This document shows, piece by piece, positions 20,640-29,729 of a stretch of 64,000 nt of DNA. Source of the stretch: Reichenbachiella carrageenanivorans (lineage in GTDB: Bacteria; Bacteroidota; Bacteroidia; Cytophagales; Cyclobacteriaceae); the NCBI RefSeq assembly GCF_025639805.1, contig NZ_CP106735.1, positions 4,063,501-4,127,500 of the forward strand. The letters run 5' to 3'. Below the pieces are notes generated by a model. It made no database searches. It had not been told where the DNA came from and worked only from the letters and a program-made list of their open reading frames with translations. The position numbers and the translations under genes were made by a program. Each line of letters begins with the position of its first letter. The stretch's first letter is position 1.

Positions 20640-21026
20640 ATGAAAATCATTCACCGAATCCTCAAATTCATTCAAATCGAATCGATCTCTACAGATCAAT
20701 TCGACAAGGCTATAGGTCTGGCTAAAGAGGATATCCAAATGGAGGTATCTAAGGACGGATCTGTAAGCACAGACGTGCTTGAAAAAATATGTAAGTTATA
20801 CCCCGAACTCAATCCAATTTGGTTGGTCACAGGCAAAGGTGAAATGCTAATTGATGATTATTATGAAATTGGAAAAGCCATTGAAAATGTAGAATCTCAA
20901 GATGGTATCTACAATGTAATCGCGAGCAAAGACGTCGAAATCCAACTACTCAAAGAGCACATCCAAGGACTAAATGAACTGATCAAAGTGAAAAACAAAC
21001 TTATTGAAGAGTATAGAAATGCATAG
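20640..21026 (+). CDS. XRE-type helix-turn-helix regulator
   Basis: 128 residues. The N-terminal ~70 residues form a lambda-repressor-like HTH (FDKAIGLAKEDIQMEVSKDGSVSTDVLEKICKLYPELNPIWLVTGKGEML). The PELNPxWLVTGKGEM signature is common in Bacteroidota phage-type and stand-alone XRE regulators. A short coiled coil (IQLLKEHIQGLNELIKVKNKL) at ~100-125 probably dimerises it. No peptidase domain as in LexA/CI is present. It is transcribed away from the 77-residue gene at 20172-20405 and could regulate it. Confidence 0.8.
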   Translation: MKIIHRILKFIQIESISTDQFDKAIGLAKEDIQMEVSKDGSVSTDVLEKICKLYPELNPIWLVTGKGEMLIDDYYEIGKAIENVESQDGIYNVIASKDVEIQLLKEHIQGLNELIKVKNKLIEEYRNA

Positions 21027-21032
21027 CCAATC

Positions 21033-22355
21033 CTAATTAGCTCCCCCAATCTTCTGATCCATCACTTTTTTCATTTCTTCTTTTTCCTTTTTAAACAGAT
21101 CCAAAAGATATACCATTTCATTAGGGTTGCGAATCAAATCATAACCCTTTTGAGAAGATTTGTAATTGTATATCTTCCATAACCTCATAGACAATACTCC
21201 AGAAACAAAAACAAAGGTCATGATAAATGCCATAAGCCAAGAGGTTTTGGCATACTGCTCTCGCTCAGACTGTTTTTGTTTATAGTTTTGGTACTTGGTC
21301 AGAAGCGCTATTTTCATATCCTCATCTTTGAGCCATGCCTGAGTCTCTATCAGTGGTAGCGCCATGTCATTGATCAGCATGGTGTAATACAGCAAGCTAT
21401 CTGGCTGATTCAATTTTTGGAAGGTTTTTTTCAGCGCCATATTGGTAATGGCCAATTCATTCATCTCCCCTTTTTCACTATTGTACACCAAACTCTTTTT
21501 GAAGCAACTCCAAGCTTTTTCGTATTGGCCTTTCTTGTTATAGACCCTACCGAGATTATTGTAGGTCACCCAAAGTTGGTTTTCATTGGTGTTATACTCT
21601 AGGGCTTGAGTTAAATAAACTTCTGCTTCTTCAAACTTATCAACTATCAAAAAAGCATTCCCCATATTATTGTATGCCTTCCACATATTATTGGAAGGAT
21701 TTTGTGACAATGGTGCTAATTCAATTACTTTCTGAAAATGTTCTAAAGCTACTGTATAATTCCCCACTCTTGAGTGTAGGCTACCCATTTCCAAATAATT
21801 TTTTATCAAAGAATTATTGTTGTTCAGCTGTTTATTAATCTCTATGGCTTCTAGCAAAAACTCCATCGCTTCATCAAACCTCCCAAGGCTTTTCAAGGAC
21901 TTCCCAATACCATAATTGTAATATGCCCGATCCTGATAAGTTGCTGCATTGACATGATCTAATGCCATTTGAAAATAAACAAGCCCTTGGTCGTACAATT
22001 CTTTTTCATAAAAGATTTGACCGATCTCGTTATACAAGCGAGACTCTATTTTTTCGTCTCCATGCTCTTTGGCTAATTCCAAAGCCATTAAATAATCCTG
22101 ATATGCCTCTTTGGATTCGTTGTTTAGGTAGTAAATAAAGCCTCTCAGATAATAGGATTTAGCAATCAATATTGACGACCCTAAATCAGGGGCATCTAAT
22201 AACAAGTCTATTTTTTGCTTTGATGCTTCATACTGTCCTTCACGGTATAAATCAGCCGCTTCATCATACAACGTCTGTGTATTGACTTCGACCGTATCAT
22301 CACAAGAAATGATGAACATAATTATGAAAATATATTTGAAAAGCTTCAAATTCAT
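21033..22355 (-). CDS. TPR-repeat protein with lipoprotein signal and C-terminal membrane segment
   Basis: 440 residues. The N-terminus has a lipobox-like signal (IMFIISCDD), then about seven TPR units (~25-310; examples YYNYGIGKSLKSLGRFDEAMEFLLEAIEI, AYNNMGNAFLIVDKFEEAEVYLTQAL). A single membrane helix lies at ~370-392 (WLMAFIMTFVFVSGVL), and a charged ~45-residue tail follows. The layout equals the sensory half of Bacteroidota TPR regulators, but there is no kinase or DNA-binding output domain. With both a lipidated N-terminus and a membrane helix, the TPR domain would be periplasmic at the inner membrane. It may interact with a separate partner. Confidence 0.8.
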   Translation of the reverse strand: MNLKLFKYIFIIMFIISCDDTVEVNTQTLYDEAADLYREGQYEASKQKIDLLLDAPDLGSSILIAKSYYLRGFIYYLNNESKEAYQDYLMALELAKEHGDEKIESRLYNEIGQIFYEKELYDQGLVYFQMALDHVNAATYQDRAYYNYGIGKSLKSLGRFDEAMEFLLEAIEINKQLNNNNSLIKNYLEMGSLHSRVGNYTVALEHFQKVIELAPLSQNPSNNMWKAYNNMGNAFLIVDKFEEAEVYLTQALEYNTNENQLWVTYNNLGRVYNKKGQYEKAWSCFKKSLVYNSEKGEMNELAITNMALKKTFQKLNQPDSLLYYTMLINDMALPLIETQAWLKDEDMKIALLTKYQNYKQKQSEREQYAKTSWLMAFIMTFVFVSGVLSMRLWKIYNYKSSQKGYDLIRNPNEMVYLLDLFKKEKEEMKKVMDQKIGGAN

Positions 22356-22367
22356 AATTCAAAAATA

Positions 22368-22704
22368 AATAGGTTAGGTTGGTTTAGGAGGTAATACACT
22401 AAGAATTTAAAGGTCTTTTATAATGGGCCTGACCCATCATGTCCTCCAGTCCCATCTCCCAGATTTGTTTTTTCTGGCACTACGTTGTCATAAACTTCAT
22501 CAGCTTGTGCATCTACACAACTAGTAAGTAAAGTACTGGCAAATACTACTGCTAATAATAATGATCCTAATTTTCTCATGGTTGAAATTTTTAAAAGTAT
22601 AACTGATTAATTTTTCAATTGAGATGAGCCAAAGACCATGGGAAAAATTGAAATAGCGGTTGAAAAAATCCTGATAGGTAGGTTAGAAAAATAGGTTAGG
22701 CTGG
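22368..22704. repeat. Repeated 15-base motif upstream of two adjacent lipoprotein genes
   Basis: AATAGGTTAGGTTGG at 22368-22382 and AATAGGTTAGGCTGG at 22690-22704 differ by one base; a related ATAGGTAGGTTAG lies directly before the second copy. The first is 13 bases before the TPR gene start and the second about 110 bases before the 53-residue lipoprotein start. The coordinates span both copies. A shared regulator site is possible. Confidence 0.45.
22418..22579 (-). CDS. 53-residue lipoprotein
   Basis: A short frame from ATG at 22577-22579 to TAA at 22418-22420. The N-terminus MRKLGSLLLAVVFASTLLTSC is a textbook lipoprotein signal (lipobox LTSC), leaving only ~33 mature residues: acidic (DAQADEVYDN) then Gly-rich (GDGTGGHDGSGPL). 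It lies 62 bases upstream of the TPR gene on the same strand, so co-transcription is likely. Function unknown; a small lipidated partner or signalling peptide is conceivable. Confidence 0.7.
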   Translation of the reverse strand: MRKLGSLLLAVVFASTLLTSCVDAQADEVYDNVVPEKTNLGDGTGGHDGSGPL

Positions 22705-22778
22705 TATGCTTTGAATTTTTTCTTTCAATATTTCTCTATGGCTCTGGGCTATCTCATATGTATTTACTCAAAATGGAA

Positions 22779-23246
22779 TTAATAATATTTCATAGGTGAG
22801 GTAGGTTGCAGTTTAAGCTCCAGTTGCGAATAGCTACTAAAATTTTTACCTGAAAGTAGCATATCCTCGTCGTCTATCTTATAGTACCAGTTCGCCTGAA
22901 CACTCATGCCGTTTTCTTTAAATTCTCTTAGCTGAGCCATCAAAAGATATAAGCAACGTGCAGAGCCTGTATTAAAATAATCTAGACTGAAATTGACCGA
23001 TATTGAGTTGCTCCCTTCCACCAAATAGTAGGCCAACATCTTATCTATTTTATCATAAAAATCGACTGGATTTTGAGGGTTTGATACTCCTTTGATTAGC
23101 AAAGAGCGGTTGGACATTTCGAGCGCCACAAAGGGCGTAGAAGCAGTCGCTTTAATCACATAATTTCTGAACCTTGACTGATCAAGTGAAACATTGATGT
23201 TTTCATTCCCAGAAATTGCAATTACACCGTCCATTACTAAGCTCAT
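22779..23246 (-). CDS. SiaC-family regulatory phosphoprotein (DUF1987)
   Basis: 155 residues. Family features are visible: PFVALEMSNRSLLIKGVSNPQNPVDFYDKI and SVNFSLDYFNTGSARCL. The Thr of YFNTGS (T93) corresponds to the phosphorylated Thr of Pseudomonas SiaC. In the known SiaABCD system a kinase (SiaB) and a PP2C phosphatase (SiaA) switch SiaC, which activates a diguanylate cyclase. None of those three is adjacent. The nearest genes are a lipoprotein downstream and a two-component pair upstream, with 160 bases in between. The family call is by motif memory; the target is unknown. Confidence 0.8.
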   Translation of the reverse strand: MSLVMDGVIAISGNENINVSLDQSRFRNYVIKATASTPFVALEMSNRSLLIKGVSNPQNPVDFYDKIDKMLAYYLVEGSNSISVNFSLDYFNTGSARCLYLLMAQLREFKENGMSVQANWYYKIDDEDMLLSGKNFSSYSQLELKLQPTSPMKYY

Positions 23247-23406
23247 TCATTCATCGTTTTAATGATCCTTTTTCATATAACAAACTTTCAAAGCTTATTA
23301 TAATTCAAAGCTATCACGCATTTTGAATGAGATCAATAGGTACTGATACCCAAATATCGCCTAGGCGAATCACCTAGAAACCAACGAGTTATCCCCTAAA
23401 TAACAA

Positions 23407-24048
23407 CTAAAGACCGTGTTTGATGGCAAATTTGGTGAGACCGACAGCATTCTTCACTCCTGTCTTTTGCAGCAGATTGCGTCTATGCGCATCTACAGTC
23501 CGAATACTTATATGTAGTTCGTCAGCTATTTCGTAATTGGACTTTTCTTCAATAATAAGTTTGAGCACATCTATTTCTCTATTAGTCAAAAAACCAATGG
23601 GATTTTCCTTCATTTTCTCCTCTTTGGTTTTAGAAAACTCTGACATGATCACATTGGTAATCTCTCTCCCATGATAAGCCTCACCTTTACTGATAGACTC
23701 CAATGCTTCAAGTAGCACTTGTTTTCCAGCATCTTTGGAAATATAACCATTGGCTCCAGCCTTGAGCATGTTTACAATGTGCTGTTCGTCTACATACATA
23801 CTCATGGCCAATACTTTGGTACTGGGCATTTTTTCTTTGATGGCTTTGGTACAAGCCACTCCATCGAGGTTTGGCATATTGATGTCGATGACTACAATAT
23901 CTACGTTGTGATCTGCCAGATACTCTAGCGCCTCTACTCCATCTGAAGCCTCAGCAACTACTTGATAATCCTGCGACTCCGTAATAATCGCTTTGATTCC
24001 ATCTCTCATGATCTTATGATCATCTACTAATAGTATATTGATACTCAT
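23407..24048 (-). CDS. NarL/LuxR-family response regulator
   Basis: 213 residues. The receiver domain (1-120) has the acidic pair (LVDDHK), the phospho-Asp in VIDINMPNLDG (~55) and the Lys of YISKDAG. A LuxR-type HTH (~145-205) is visible: LTNREIDVLKLIIEEKSNYEIADELHISIRTVDAHRRNLL. It starts 2 bases after the histidine kinase gene and is its likely partner. DNA target unknown. Confidence 0.96.
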   Translation of the reverse strand: MSINILLVDDHKIMRDGIKAIITESQDYQVVAEASDGVEALEYLADHNVDIVVIDINMPNLDGVACTKAIKEKMPSTKVLAMSMYVDEQHIVNMLKAGANGYISKDAGKQVLLEALESISKGEAYHGREITNVIMSEFSKTKEEKMKENPIGFLTNREIDVLKLIIEEKSNYEIADELHISIRTVDAHRRNLLQKTGVKNAVGLTKFAIKHGL

Positions 24049-24050
24049 GG

Positions 24051-25487
24051 TTAGACTAATATTTCAATGGTTATGATTGATCCGTTGTTTGACTCAAAAT
24101 CTATTTTTCCTCCTAAGTAGGCTACTCGGTTGGCCATGTTTTTCAGACCTAAACCAGCGCCATCTCCTGCTTTACTGCTTTGCGAGAAGCCCACTCCGTC
24201 GTCTTCTATACTAACATAAACATAATTAGGATGTCTAATCACCTGAACGGTAGCATTTTTAGCTTGGGCATGCTTCAAAATATTATTGATTCCTTCTTGG
24301 CAAATCCGGTAAACGTTGGTTTCGAACTCTTCCTCAAACCGCTCGTCTATTCCATTATGGAAAAAACTAAAATTGACCCCTGATGATCGATCTACTTGAT
24401 TGATCATCGTCTCCAATGCTGGTATCAAACCGTAATCAACTAAGGCTGGAGGCATCAGGTCATGAGAAATAGCCCTGCTCTCCTGAATAGCTCCTGCGAT
24501 TAAGTCTGATACACTTTTCATTTTCTCTTTAAACGATACTTCTTGATAAAGTTCGGAAAGTGAATCCAACTCTAAACGAGCTACAGACAAGGTCTGCCCT
24601 AAACTATCATGAATTTCGGATGCGATACGCTTGCGTTCGCTATCCTTGGCTTTTATCATGGCGCGAATCCTTAATATTTCGGCTCGCTTTTCATTGTGTA
24701 CATTTTTGATAACGCCCAGTACGCGCTCAGCCCTTCCCTGAACATCACTATGCATCACTCCTTCTATCCTTAGCCAATTGAATCCATGATCTCCATGATC
24801 GAATTGAAAATCCAATATGAATTTTTCATTCACTTGTTTATTCATAATCAGTCGATCTTCGAGTTCTACTTGATCTGATGGATGAACCTTGCTTAAAAAA
24901 AAATTAAGGCTACTACCCATGTCTTCTTTCTGATAACCAAAGACTTTGGAAATCGCTCCAAACCAACTCATCTGCTGTTTGGCTATAGAATAATCCCAAG
25001 TCACCTCATCCAAAGATTCTAAAATGGAGGCATTGAATTCGCTCAACCGATCACGCTCTATAATTACCCGACTTTTCTCCAACTCCACAGACAAACGCTG
25101 ACCAACCACATGTACAAGTGAAAAATCTTCCGCATTGAATGCACTAAGTTTTTCGATAGGAATAATAATCACGGCAATCACACTCATGTGACTATCCAAA
25201 CAAGGAAACACATAGTAGTGTGCCTTATTCAAAACCTTGTAGATTGTCAACTCCCGAAATATCTCCGATGAAACAACTGAAGGTTCTTTCATCTCGCTAA
25301 TGGTCTGAAGCAAATGGGGCTGATCGGTGATTTTATCTCCCAACCGCTGTACTTTTCCTTTAGTCAATAGTCGCTCTATTGTCAAACTATGATCTCCCAT
25401 ACTCAATATCGCCGCACTCTTCGCATGGAGCAAGTCCATAATCAGAGTAAGTGTCTTATCGTAGATGAGATGTATGCTACCGGTCAC
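24051..25487 (-). CDS. GAF/PAS histidine kinase, NarX-type (HisKA_3)
   Basis: 478 residues with no membrane segment. An N-terminal GAF-like domain (~5-140) is followed by a PAS domain (~150-265; EVTWDYSIAKQQMSWFGAISKVFGY). The dimerisation and phosphoacceptor helix is RKRIASEIHDSLGQTLSVARLELDSL (His ~295). A HATPase follows with N-box CQEGINNILKHAQ, G1 DDGVGF and G2 GAGLGLKNMANRV. It is a cytoplasmic sensor kinase that phosphorylates the downstream NarL-type regulator. The GAF signal is unknown. Confidence 0.95.
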   Translation of the reverse strand: MTGSIHLIYDKTLTLIMDLLHAKSAAILSMGDHSLTIERLLTKGKVQRLGDKITDQPHLLQTISEMKEPSVVSSEIFRELTIYKVLNKAHYYVFPCLDSHMSVIAVIIIPIEKLSAFNAEDFSLVHVVGQRLSVELEKSRVIIERDRLSEFNASILESLDEVTWDYSIAKQQMSWFGAISKVFGYQKEDMGSSLNFFLSKVHPSDQVELEDRLIMNKQVNEKFILDFQFDHGDHGFNWLRIEGVMHSDVQGRAERVLGVIKNVHNEKRAEILRIRAMIKAKDSERKRIASEIHDSLGQTLSVARLELDSLSELYQEVSFKEKMKSVSDLIAGAIQESRAISHDLMPPALVDYGLIPALETMINQVDRSSGVNFSFFHNGIDERFEEEFETNVYRICQEGINNILKHAQAKNATVQVIRHPNYVYVSIEDDGVGFSQSSKAGDGAGLGLKNMANRVAYLGGKIDFESNNGSIITIEILV

Positions 25488-25724
25488 TTTCGTTAATGAA
25501 TTTGATGGTCTATATAGTCATTATCAAGAATACGAAAGGAGTATCTAACAAAAAGGCTGGTCATATTGGATTGAAACAATAAATTCAAATTGAGGCAGAA
25601 ATTAGCAAAAACCAAAGCATTATCTTCATAACCTCAGGTTTTATTTAATCAAAAGTTGCGTGATAAAGGGAGCTAAGTTTCACGAATTTGCTACCATCTA
25701 TATGCTGATTCTTCTAATTTCGCG

Positions 25725-28247
25725 GTGTATCAAGTAAACATCGAGCCCTTGGCATTCAACTACAAAAATATTGACCTCCCGATCGTAGCATCCGTCAAAG
25801 AGATTCAATCTAACTTTGAAAATCAAAATACACAAATTGTAAATGCACCTCCTGGTGCAGGAAAAAGCACACTTCTTCCCTTAGCTTTTCTAGGGCAACC
25901 TTGGCTCAATGGAAAAAAAATACTGATGCTGGAGCCTAGACGACTAGCTGCTCGTACTGTGGCCACCAGAATGGCAGAACTACTAGGCGAAAAAACGGGA
26001 CAAACCGTCGGGTACCGTATTCGATTTGAAAATAAAGTGTCCGACCAAACTCAAATAGAAGTATTGACTGAAGGGATTCTTACCAGAATGATTCATTCCG
26101 ACAACTCACTTGAGGGTGTCGGGTTAGTCATATTTGACGAATTTCACGAACGGAGTATTCATGCAGATGTGGCACTGGCACTATGTAGAGAAGCTCAACA
26201 AATACTTCGTCCAGACCTTAAGATTCTGATCATGTCTGCCACACTCGACATGCCACAACTCACCAGCCTTCTTCAGTGTCCTGTAGTGAAGAGCGAAGGT
26301 CGACAGTATCCTGTAGAGGTCAAATACACTGGGGACACCGATATGATGATGCTCCCTGAACTGACTGCTCGTATAATCATGCAAGCCACCAAAGAAAACG
26401 AAGGTGATGCTTTGGTTTTCTTCCCTGGACAAGGTGAAATCCGAAAGTGTGAAGAAATTTTGCGGGGCAAACTCAAAGGGTTCGCTATTCATCCTCTCTA
26501 CGGCCAATTGCCTCATGGTAAACAAATGGCAGCCATCATGCCCGACAAGAACGGCAAGCGTAAAGTCGTACTAGCTACCTCTATCGCAGAAACCAGTTTG
26601 ACAATAGAAGGCATCAAAATAGTAGTAGATACTGGCTACGGCCGCACATCTAAATTCGACCCAAAATCTGGCCTCTCAAGGCTTCATACCATACAGATAT
26701 CCAAAGACTCCGCAGATCAACGTGCAGGACGCGCAGGCAGGTTGAGCGCAGGTGCATGCTATAGGATGTGGTCTAAAGCCACTCAAGACAGGCTGGATCT
26801 TCACGGTTCACCCGAGATACTAGAGGTAGACCTGTCCTCCCTCGCTCTGGATCTGGCCAAATGGGGCATTATGGATCCTAACCAACTGACTTGGCTCACT
26901 CCGCCACCACCTAGTACGATGAAGCGCGCCATGGACTCACTGCATGAATTACATGCTTTGAATAATGGCAAAATCACTCCGCACGGGGAACAAATGCATT
27001 CGCTCCCTTGCCACCCTAGAATCGCACACATGCTCATCGAAGCAAAAGCCCAAGAGTTGTTGCATTTGGCTACAGATATAGCCGCTTTGATAGAAGAACG
27101 CGATCCTCTAGGGCCAGAAGCTGGTATCGACATCAACGAACGAATCATTGTCCTACGCAGACTTAGAGACGAAAATAGACTGAGTAGAAAATTTAGTCGC
27201 ATAGAAAAAATAGCAGATTCATATAGAAAACTTTTCCACCTAAATGAAATAGACAACTCACCAATAGACCCTTACGAAACGGGTCTATTATTGGCACAAG
27301 CCTATCCAGAACGTATTGCTTTTGCTCGCCCAGGCAACAACGCCCAATTCAAACTATCGAATGGGAAAATAGCCATGGCAGGCCATAGAGACGATTTAGC
27401 ACACGAGTCTTGGCTAGCAATAGCGCACTTAGACGACCGAGAAGGCATGGGCAAAATCTTCATGGCCTCGCCTCTCAACCCAAAAGACTTGGCTCCGATG
27501 GTAAAAAGCCTTGAAGTAATCAAATGGGACACTAGAGATGGTGGGTTGATTGCCAATAAAGAATTACGAATCGGAAGTATTGTCTTACAATCTGTCCCTC
27601 TACCAGACCCAGATATCGAACACCTCGAACAAGCCATCTATGATGCCATCAAGTCTGAGGGGCAACATTTGCTCAACTGGGACGAAGAAGTGACACAATG
27701 GCAAAACAGAATACTGAGCCTAAAAAAATGGCACCCACAAGGTCAATGGCCTGATGTGAGTCAAACCTACCTACTAGCAAGTAATGAAGAATGGCTAAAA
27801 CCCTATCTGAGCCAGATCAAAAGACCCGAAGACCTCAAAAAAATAAATTTGAAAGAAGTGCTGCATCACCACCTGCCATTCGATCAGCAAGCAGAAATGG
27901 AAAAACTCGCACCACAGAAAATAGAAGTACCCACAGGGTCACACATCAAGATTCAATACTTTTCTGACGGTGCTCAACCCGTACTAGCCGTACGCCTACA
28001 AGAAGTGTTTGGCCTCTTAAAAACCCCAAAAGTAAACGCAGACAAGACACCCCTACTGATGCACTTACTCTCCCCTGGCTTCAAGCCTGTGCAAGTAACG
28101 TCTGACTTAAAAAGCTTTTGGAATAATGCCTATTTTGAGGTTAGAAAAGAACTCAAGCGTCGCTACCCCAAACATGCGTGGCCAGAGAATCCGCTTGAGG
28201 CTACAGCTGTACGAGGAGTAGATCGATCTAAAAACAAGAAAACCTGA
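25725..28247 (+). CDS. hrpB: ATP-dependent RNA helicase HrpB
   Basis: 840 residues from GTG at 25725; an in-frame TTG at 25749 (reading LAFNYKNIDLPIVASV) is an equally plausible start, and no ATG exists upstream of Walker A. DEAH-family motifs: APPGAGKST (Walker A, ~41), LEPRRLAARTVA (Ia), FDEFHERS (DExH variant), MSATLD (III), DTGYGRTSKFD and DQRAGRAGRL (VI). HA2-like and HrpB C-terminal domains follow (SDLKSFWNNAYFEVRKELKRRYPKHAWPENP, a strong HrpB signature). It probably acts in RNA metabolism; its precise role is unsettled in bacteria. It is monocistronic and ends in a terminator. Confidence 0.95.
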   Translation: MYQVNIEPLAFNYKNIDLPIVASVKEIQSNFENQNTQIVNAPPGAGKSTLLPLAFLGQPWLNGKKILMLEPRRLAARTVATRMAELLGEKTGQTVGYRIRFENKVSDQTQIEVLTEGILTRMIHSDNSLEGVGLVIFDEFHERSIHADVALALCREAQQILRPDLKILIMSATLDMPQLTSLLQCPVVKSEGRQYPVEVKYTGDTDMMMLPELTARIIMQATKENEGDALVFFPGQGEIRKCEEILRGKLKGFAIHPLYGQLPHGKQMAAIMPDKNGKRKVVLATSIAETSLTIEGIKIVVDTGYGRTSKFDPKSGLSRLHTIQISKDSADQRAGRAGRLSAGACYRMWSKATQDRLDLHGSPEILEVDLSSLALDLAKWGIMDPNQLTWLTPPPPSTMKRAMDSLHELHALNNGKITPHGEQMHSLPCHPRIAHMLIEAKAQELLHLATDIAALIEERDPLGPEAGIDINERIIVLRRLRDENRLSRKFSRIEKIADSYRKLFHLNEIDNSPIDPYETGLLLAQAYPERIAFARPGNNAQFKLSNGKIAMAGHRDDLAHESWLAIAHLDDREGMGKIFMASPLNPKDLAPMVKSLEVIKWDTRDGGLIANKELRIGSIVLQSVPLPDPDIEHLEQAIYDAIKSEGQHLLNWDEEVTQWQNRILSLKKWHPQGQWPDVSQTYLLASNEEWLKPYLSQIKRPEDLKKINLKEVLHHHLPFDQQAEMEKLAPQKIEVPTGSHIKIQYFSDGAQPVLAVRLQEVFGLLKTPKVNADKTPLLMHLLSPGFKPVQVTSDLKSFWNNAYFEVRKELKRRYPKHAWPENPLEATAVRGVDRSKNKKT

Positions 28248-28270
28248 CGCATGGTCAGGTTTTCTTGTTT
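28232..28270. terminator. Bidirectional terminator between hrpB and the sulfur-transfer operon
   Basis: A perfect 17-bp inverted repeat (28232-28248 and 28254-28270) with a 5-base loop and A/T tracts. The left arm contains the hrpB stop codon (28245-28247), so the end of the gene is built into the hairpin. It also faces the end of the convergent minus-strand operon. Confidence 0.95.
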
Positions 28271-28289
28271 AATATTTAATACGGAGAGA

Positions 28290-29429
28290 TCAGTATTTTG
28301 CCATTTCTGGATCTAATTCATCGGCCCAAGCCAAAATCCCTCCTTTGAGATTCAGCAAGTTAGCAAACCCTAGCTTTTCAAGCGCCACAATAGCATCTGC
28401 ACTGCGCTTGCCGCTTCGACAATGAAGCACCACTTCTACATCAGAGCGAATTTGATTGACATGATCAGTGATTTCACCCAAGGGGATCAATTCCCCTTCC
28501 AAATTGGCAATCTCATACTCATAGGCTTCGCGCACATCGATAAGCTGAAAGTCTTTTTTAGTCGCTTTCCATTTACTCAACTCTTCTACGGTGATTTCAT
28601 TCACCTCATGCTCCTTCTCCTTTTCGTTTAGTCCACAGAAGATTTCATAATCGATCAACTCTGTAACTGCTATGGTATTTTTGTTTTTATGAATCTTCAT
28701 CGTGCGTGTCTCAAATGTCAGCGCATCAAACAAAAATAACCTGCCCGCCAACGGCTCCCCGATACCACTGATGACTTTCAGTACTTCATTGGCTTGGAGT
28801 GTACCGATAATACCTGGTAGCACACCGATCACACCTCCTTCTGCACAACTTGGCACTAAACCTGGAGGCGGTGGTGTTGGAAACAAGTCCCGATAGTGCG
28901 GGCCATTTTCACCCTCCTTATTTTTAAAATTAAAAACAGAAACCTGACCTTCGAACCTAAAAATAGAAGCATACACGTTCACTTTATCCAAAATCACACA
29001 GGCGTCATTCACCAAATACCTAGTTGGAAAATTGTCTGTGCCATCAGCTACTACATCATAATCTTTCACTATGTCTAAAGCATTCTGCGAAGTCAGCATT
29101 TCATTATGAACTGTAAAGTTCACATGAGGATTTAATTTTTCTAATCTTGCTTTAGCGGCTACAGCCTTGGGCTTGCCTACATCATCTACAGTAAATAGCA
29201 CTTGGCGCTGCAAATTGCTATCGTCTACTACATCGAAATCTAGAATACCAATATTGCCTACTCCTGCTGCCGTTAAATACAGTAGCAAAGGGCTACCCAG
29301 TCCACCCGTGCCTACTACGAGAACTTTAGCTTCTTTGAGTTTTCTTTGACCTTCTATGTTGAACTCAGGTATAATCAGATGCCGACTATATCTTTCGAGT
29401 TCTTCTTTTGAAAATTTTACTTCTGACAT
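28290..29429 (-). CDS. MoeB/MoeZ-type adenylyltransferase with rhodanese domain
   Basis: 379 residues. The E1-like domain (1-245) has the ATP-binding loop VVGTGGLGSPLLLYLTAAGVG, the Arg finger region NLQRQVLF, and the Cys-containing PSCAEGGVIGVLPGIIG. A C-terminal rhodanese domain (~275-375) carries the persulfide Cys in LHCRSGKRSAD. By family knowledge it adenylates the C-terminal Gly of a MoaD/ThiS/CysO-type carrier and passes sulfur to make the thiocarboxylate. It is the last gene of the operon, 12 bases after the CysO-like carrier, and its partner should be that protein. It may also serve molybdopterin or thiamine synthesis. Confidence 0.93.
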   Translation of the reverse strand: MSEVKFSKEELERYSRHLIIPEFNIEGQRKLKEAKVLVVGTGGLGSPLLLYLTAAGVGNIGILDFDVVDDSNLQRQVLFTVDDVGKPKAVAAKARLEKLNPHVNFTVHNEMLTSQNALDIVKDYDVVADGTDNFPTRYLVNDACVILDKVNVYASIFRFEGQVSVFNFKNKEGENGPHYRDLFPTPPPPGLVPSCAEGGVIGVLPGIIGTLQANEVLKVISGIGEPLAGRLFLFDALTFETRTMKIHKNKNTIAVTELIDYEIFCGLNEKEKEHEVNEITVEELSKWKATKKDFQLIDVREAYEYEIANLEGELIPLGEITDHVNQIRSDVEVVLHCRSGKRSADAIVALEKLGFANLLNLKGGILAWADELDPEMAKY

Positions 29430-29441
29430 GGCTATCTCTAT

Positions 29442-29720
29442 TTAGTTGATGCCTCCTGCTATCGCAGGAATGATACTAATCACAGTGCTGCTATCTACCT
29501 TGGTATTTTCATTGTCCAAAGCATTGATATCCTCATCTCCCACATATATTCTAATGAACTGACGAATCTTTCCTTCTGCGTCAAAAATATGCTTACTCAG
29601 GTCAGGGAATTGCTTCGCCAAATCCTCGACAGACTCCTGCACTGTAGATCCATTTGATTCTACAGATGGCTGATTGTTCGTGAATTTTCTAAGCGGTGTT
29701 GGTATAATAATATTTGCCAT
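29442..29720 (-). CDS. cysO: CysO-like ubiquitin-fold sulfur carrier with extended C-terminus
   Basis: 92 residues of the MoaD/ThiS beta-grasp fold. Motifs near-identical to CysO of Mycobacterium as I remember it are visible: IPTPLR at the start, RIYVGDEDI in the middle, and IIPAIAGG at the end. In mature carriers the Gly-Gly is C-terminal. Here two more residues (Ile-Asn) follow before the stop, so the protein would have to be trimmed before adenylation. The JAMM protease encoded 9 bases upstream is the obvious candidate for this. The carrier then delivers sulfur as a thiocarboxylate to the cysteine synthase. The pathway role is inferred from gene order and homology. Confidence 0.9.
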   Translation of the reverse strand: MANIIIPTPLRKFTNNQPSVESNGSTVQESVEDLAKQFPDLSKHIFDAEGKIRQFIRIYVGDEDINALDNENTKVDSSTVISIIPAIAGGIN

Positions 29721-29729
29721 GACTGTATG

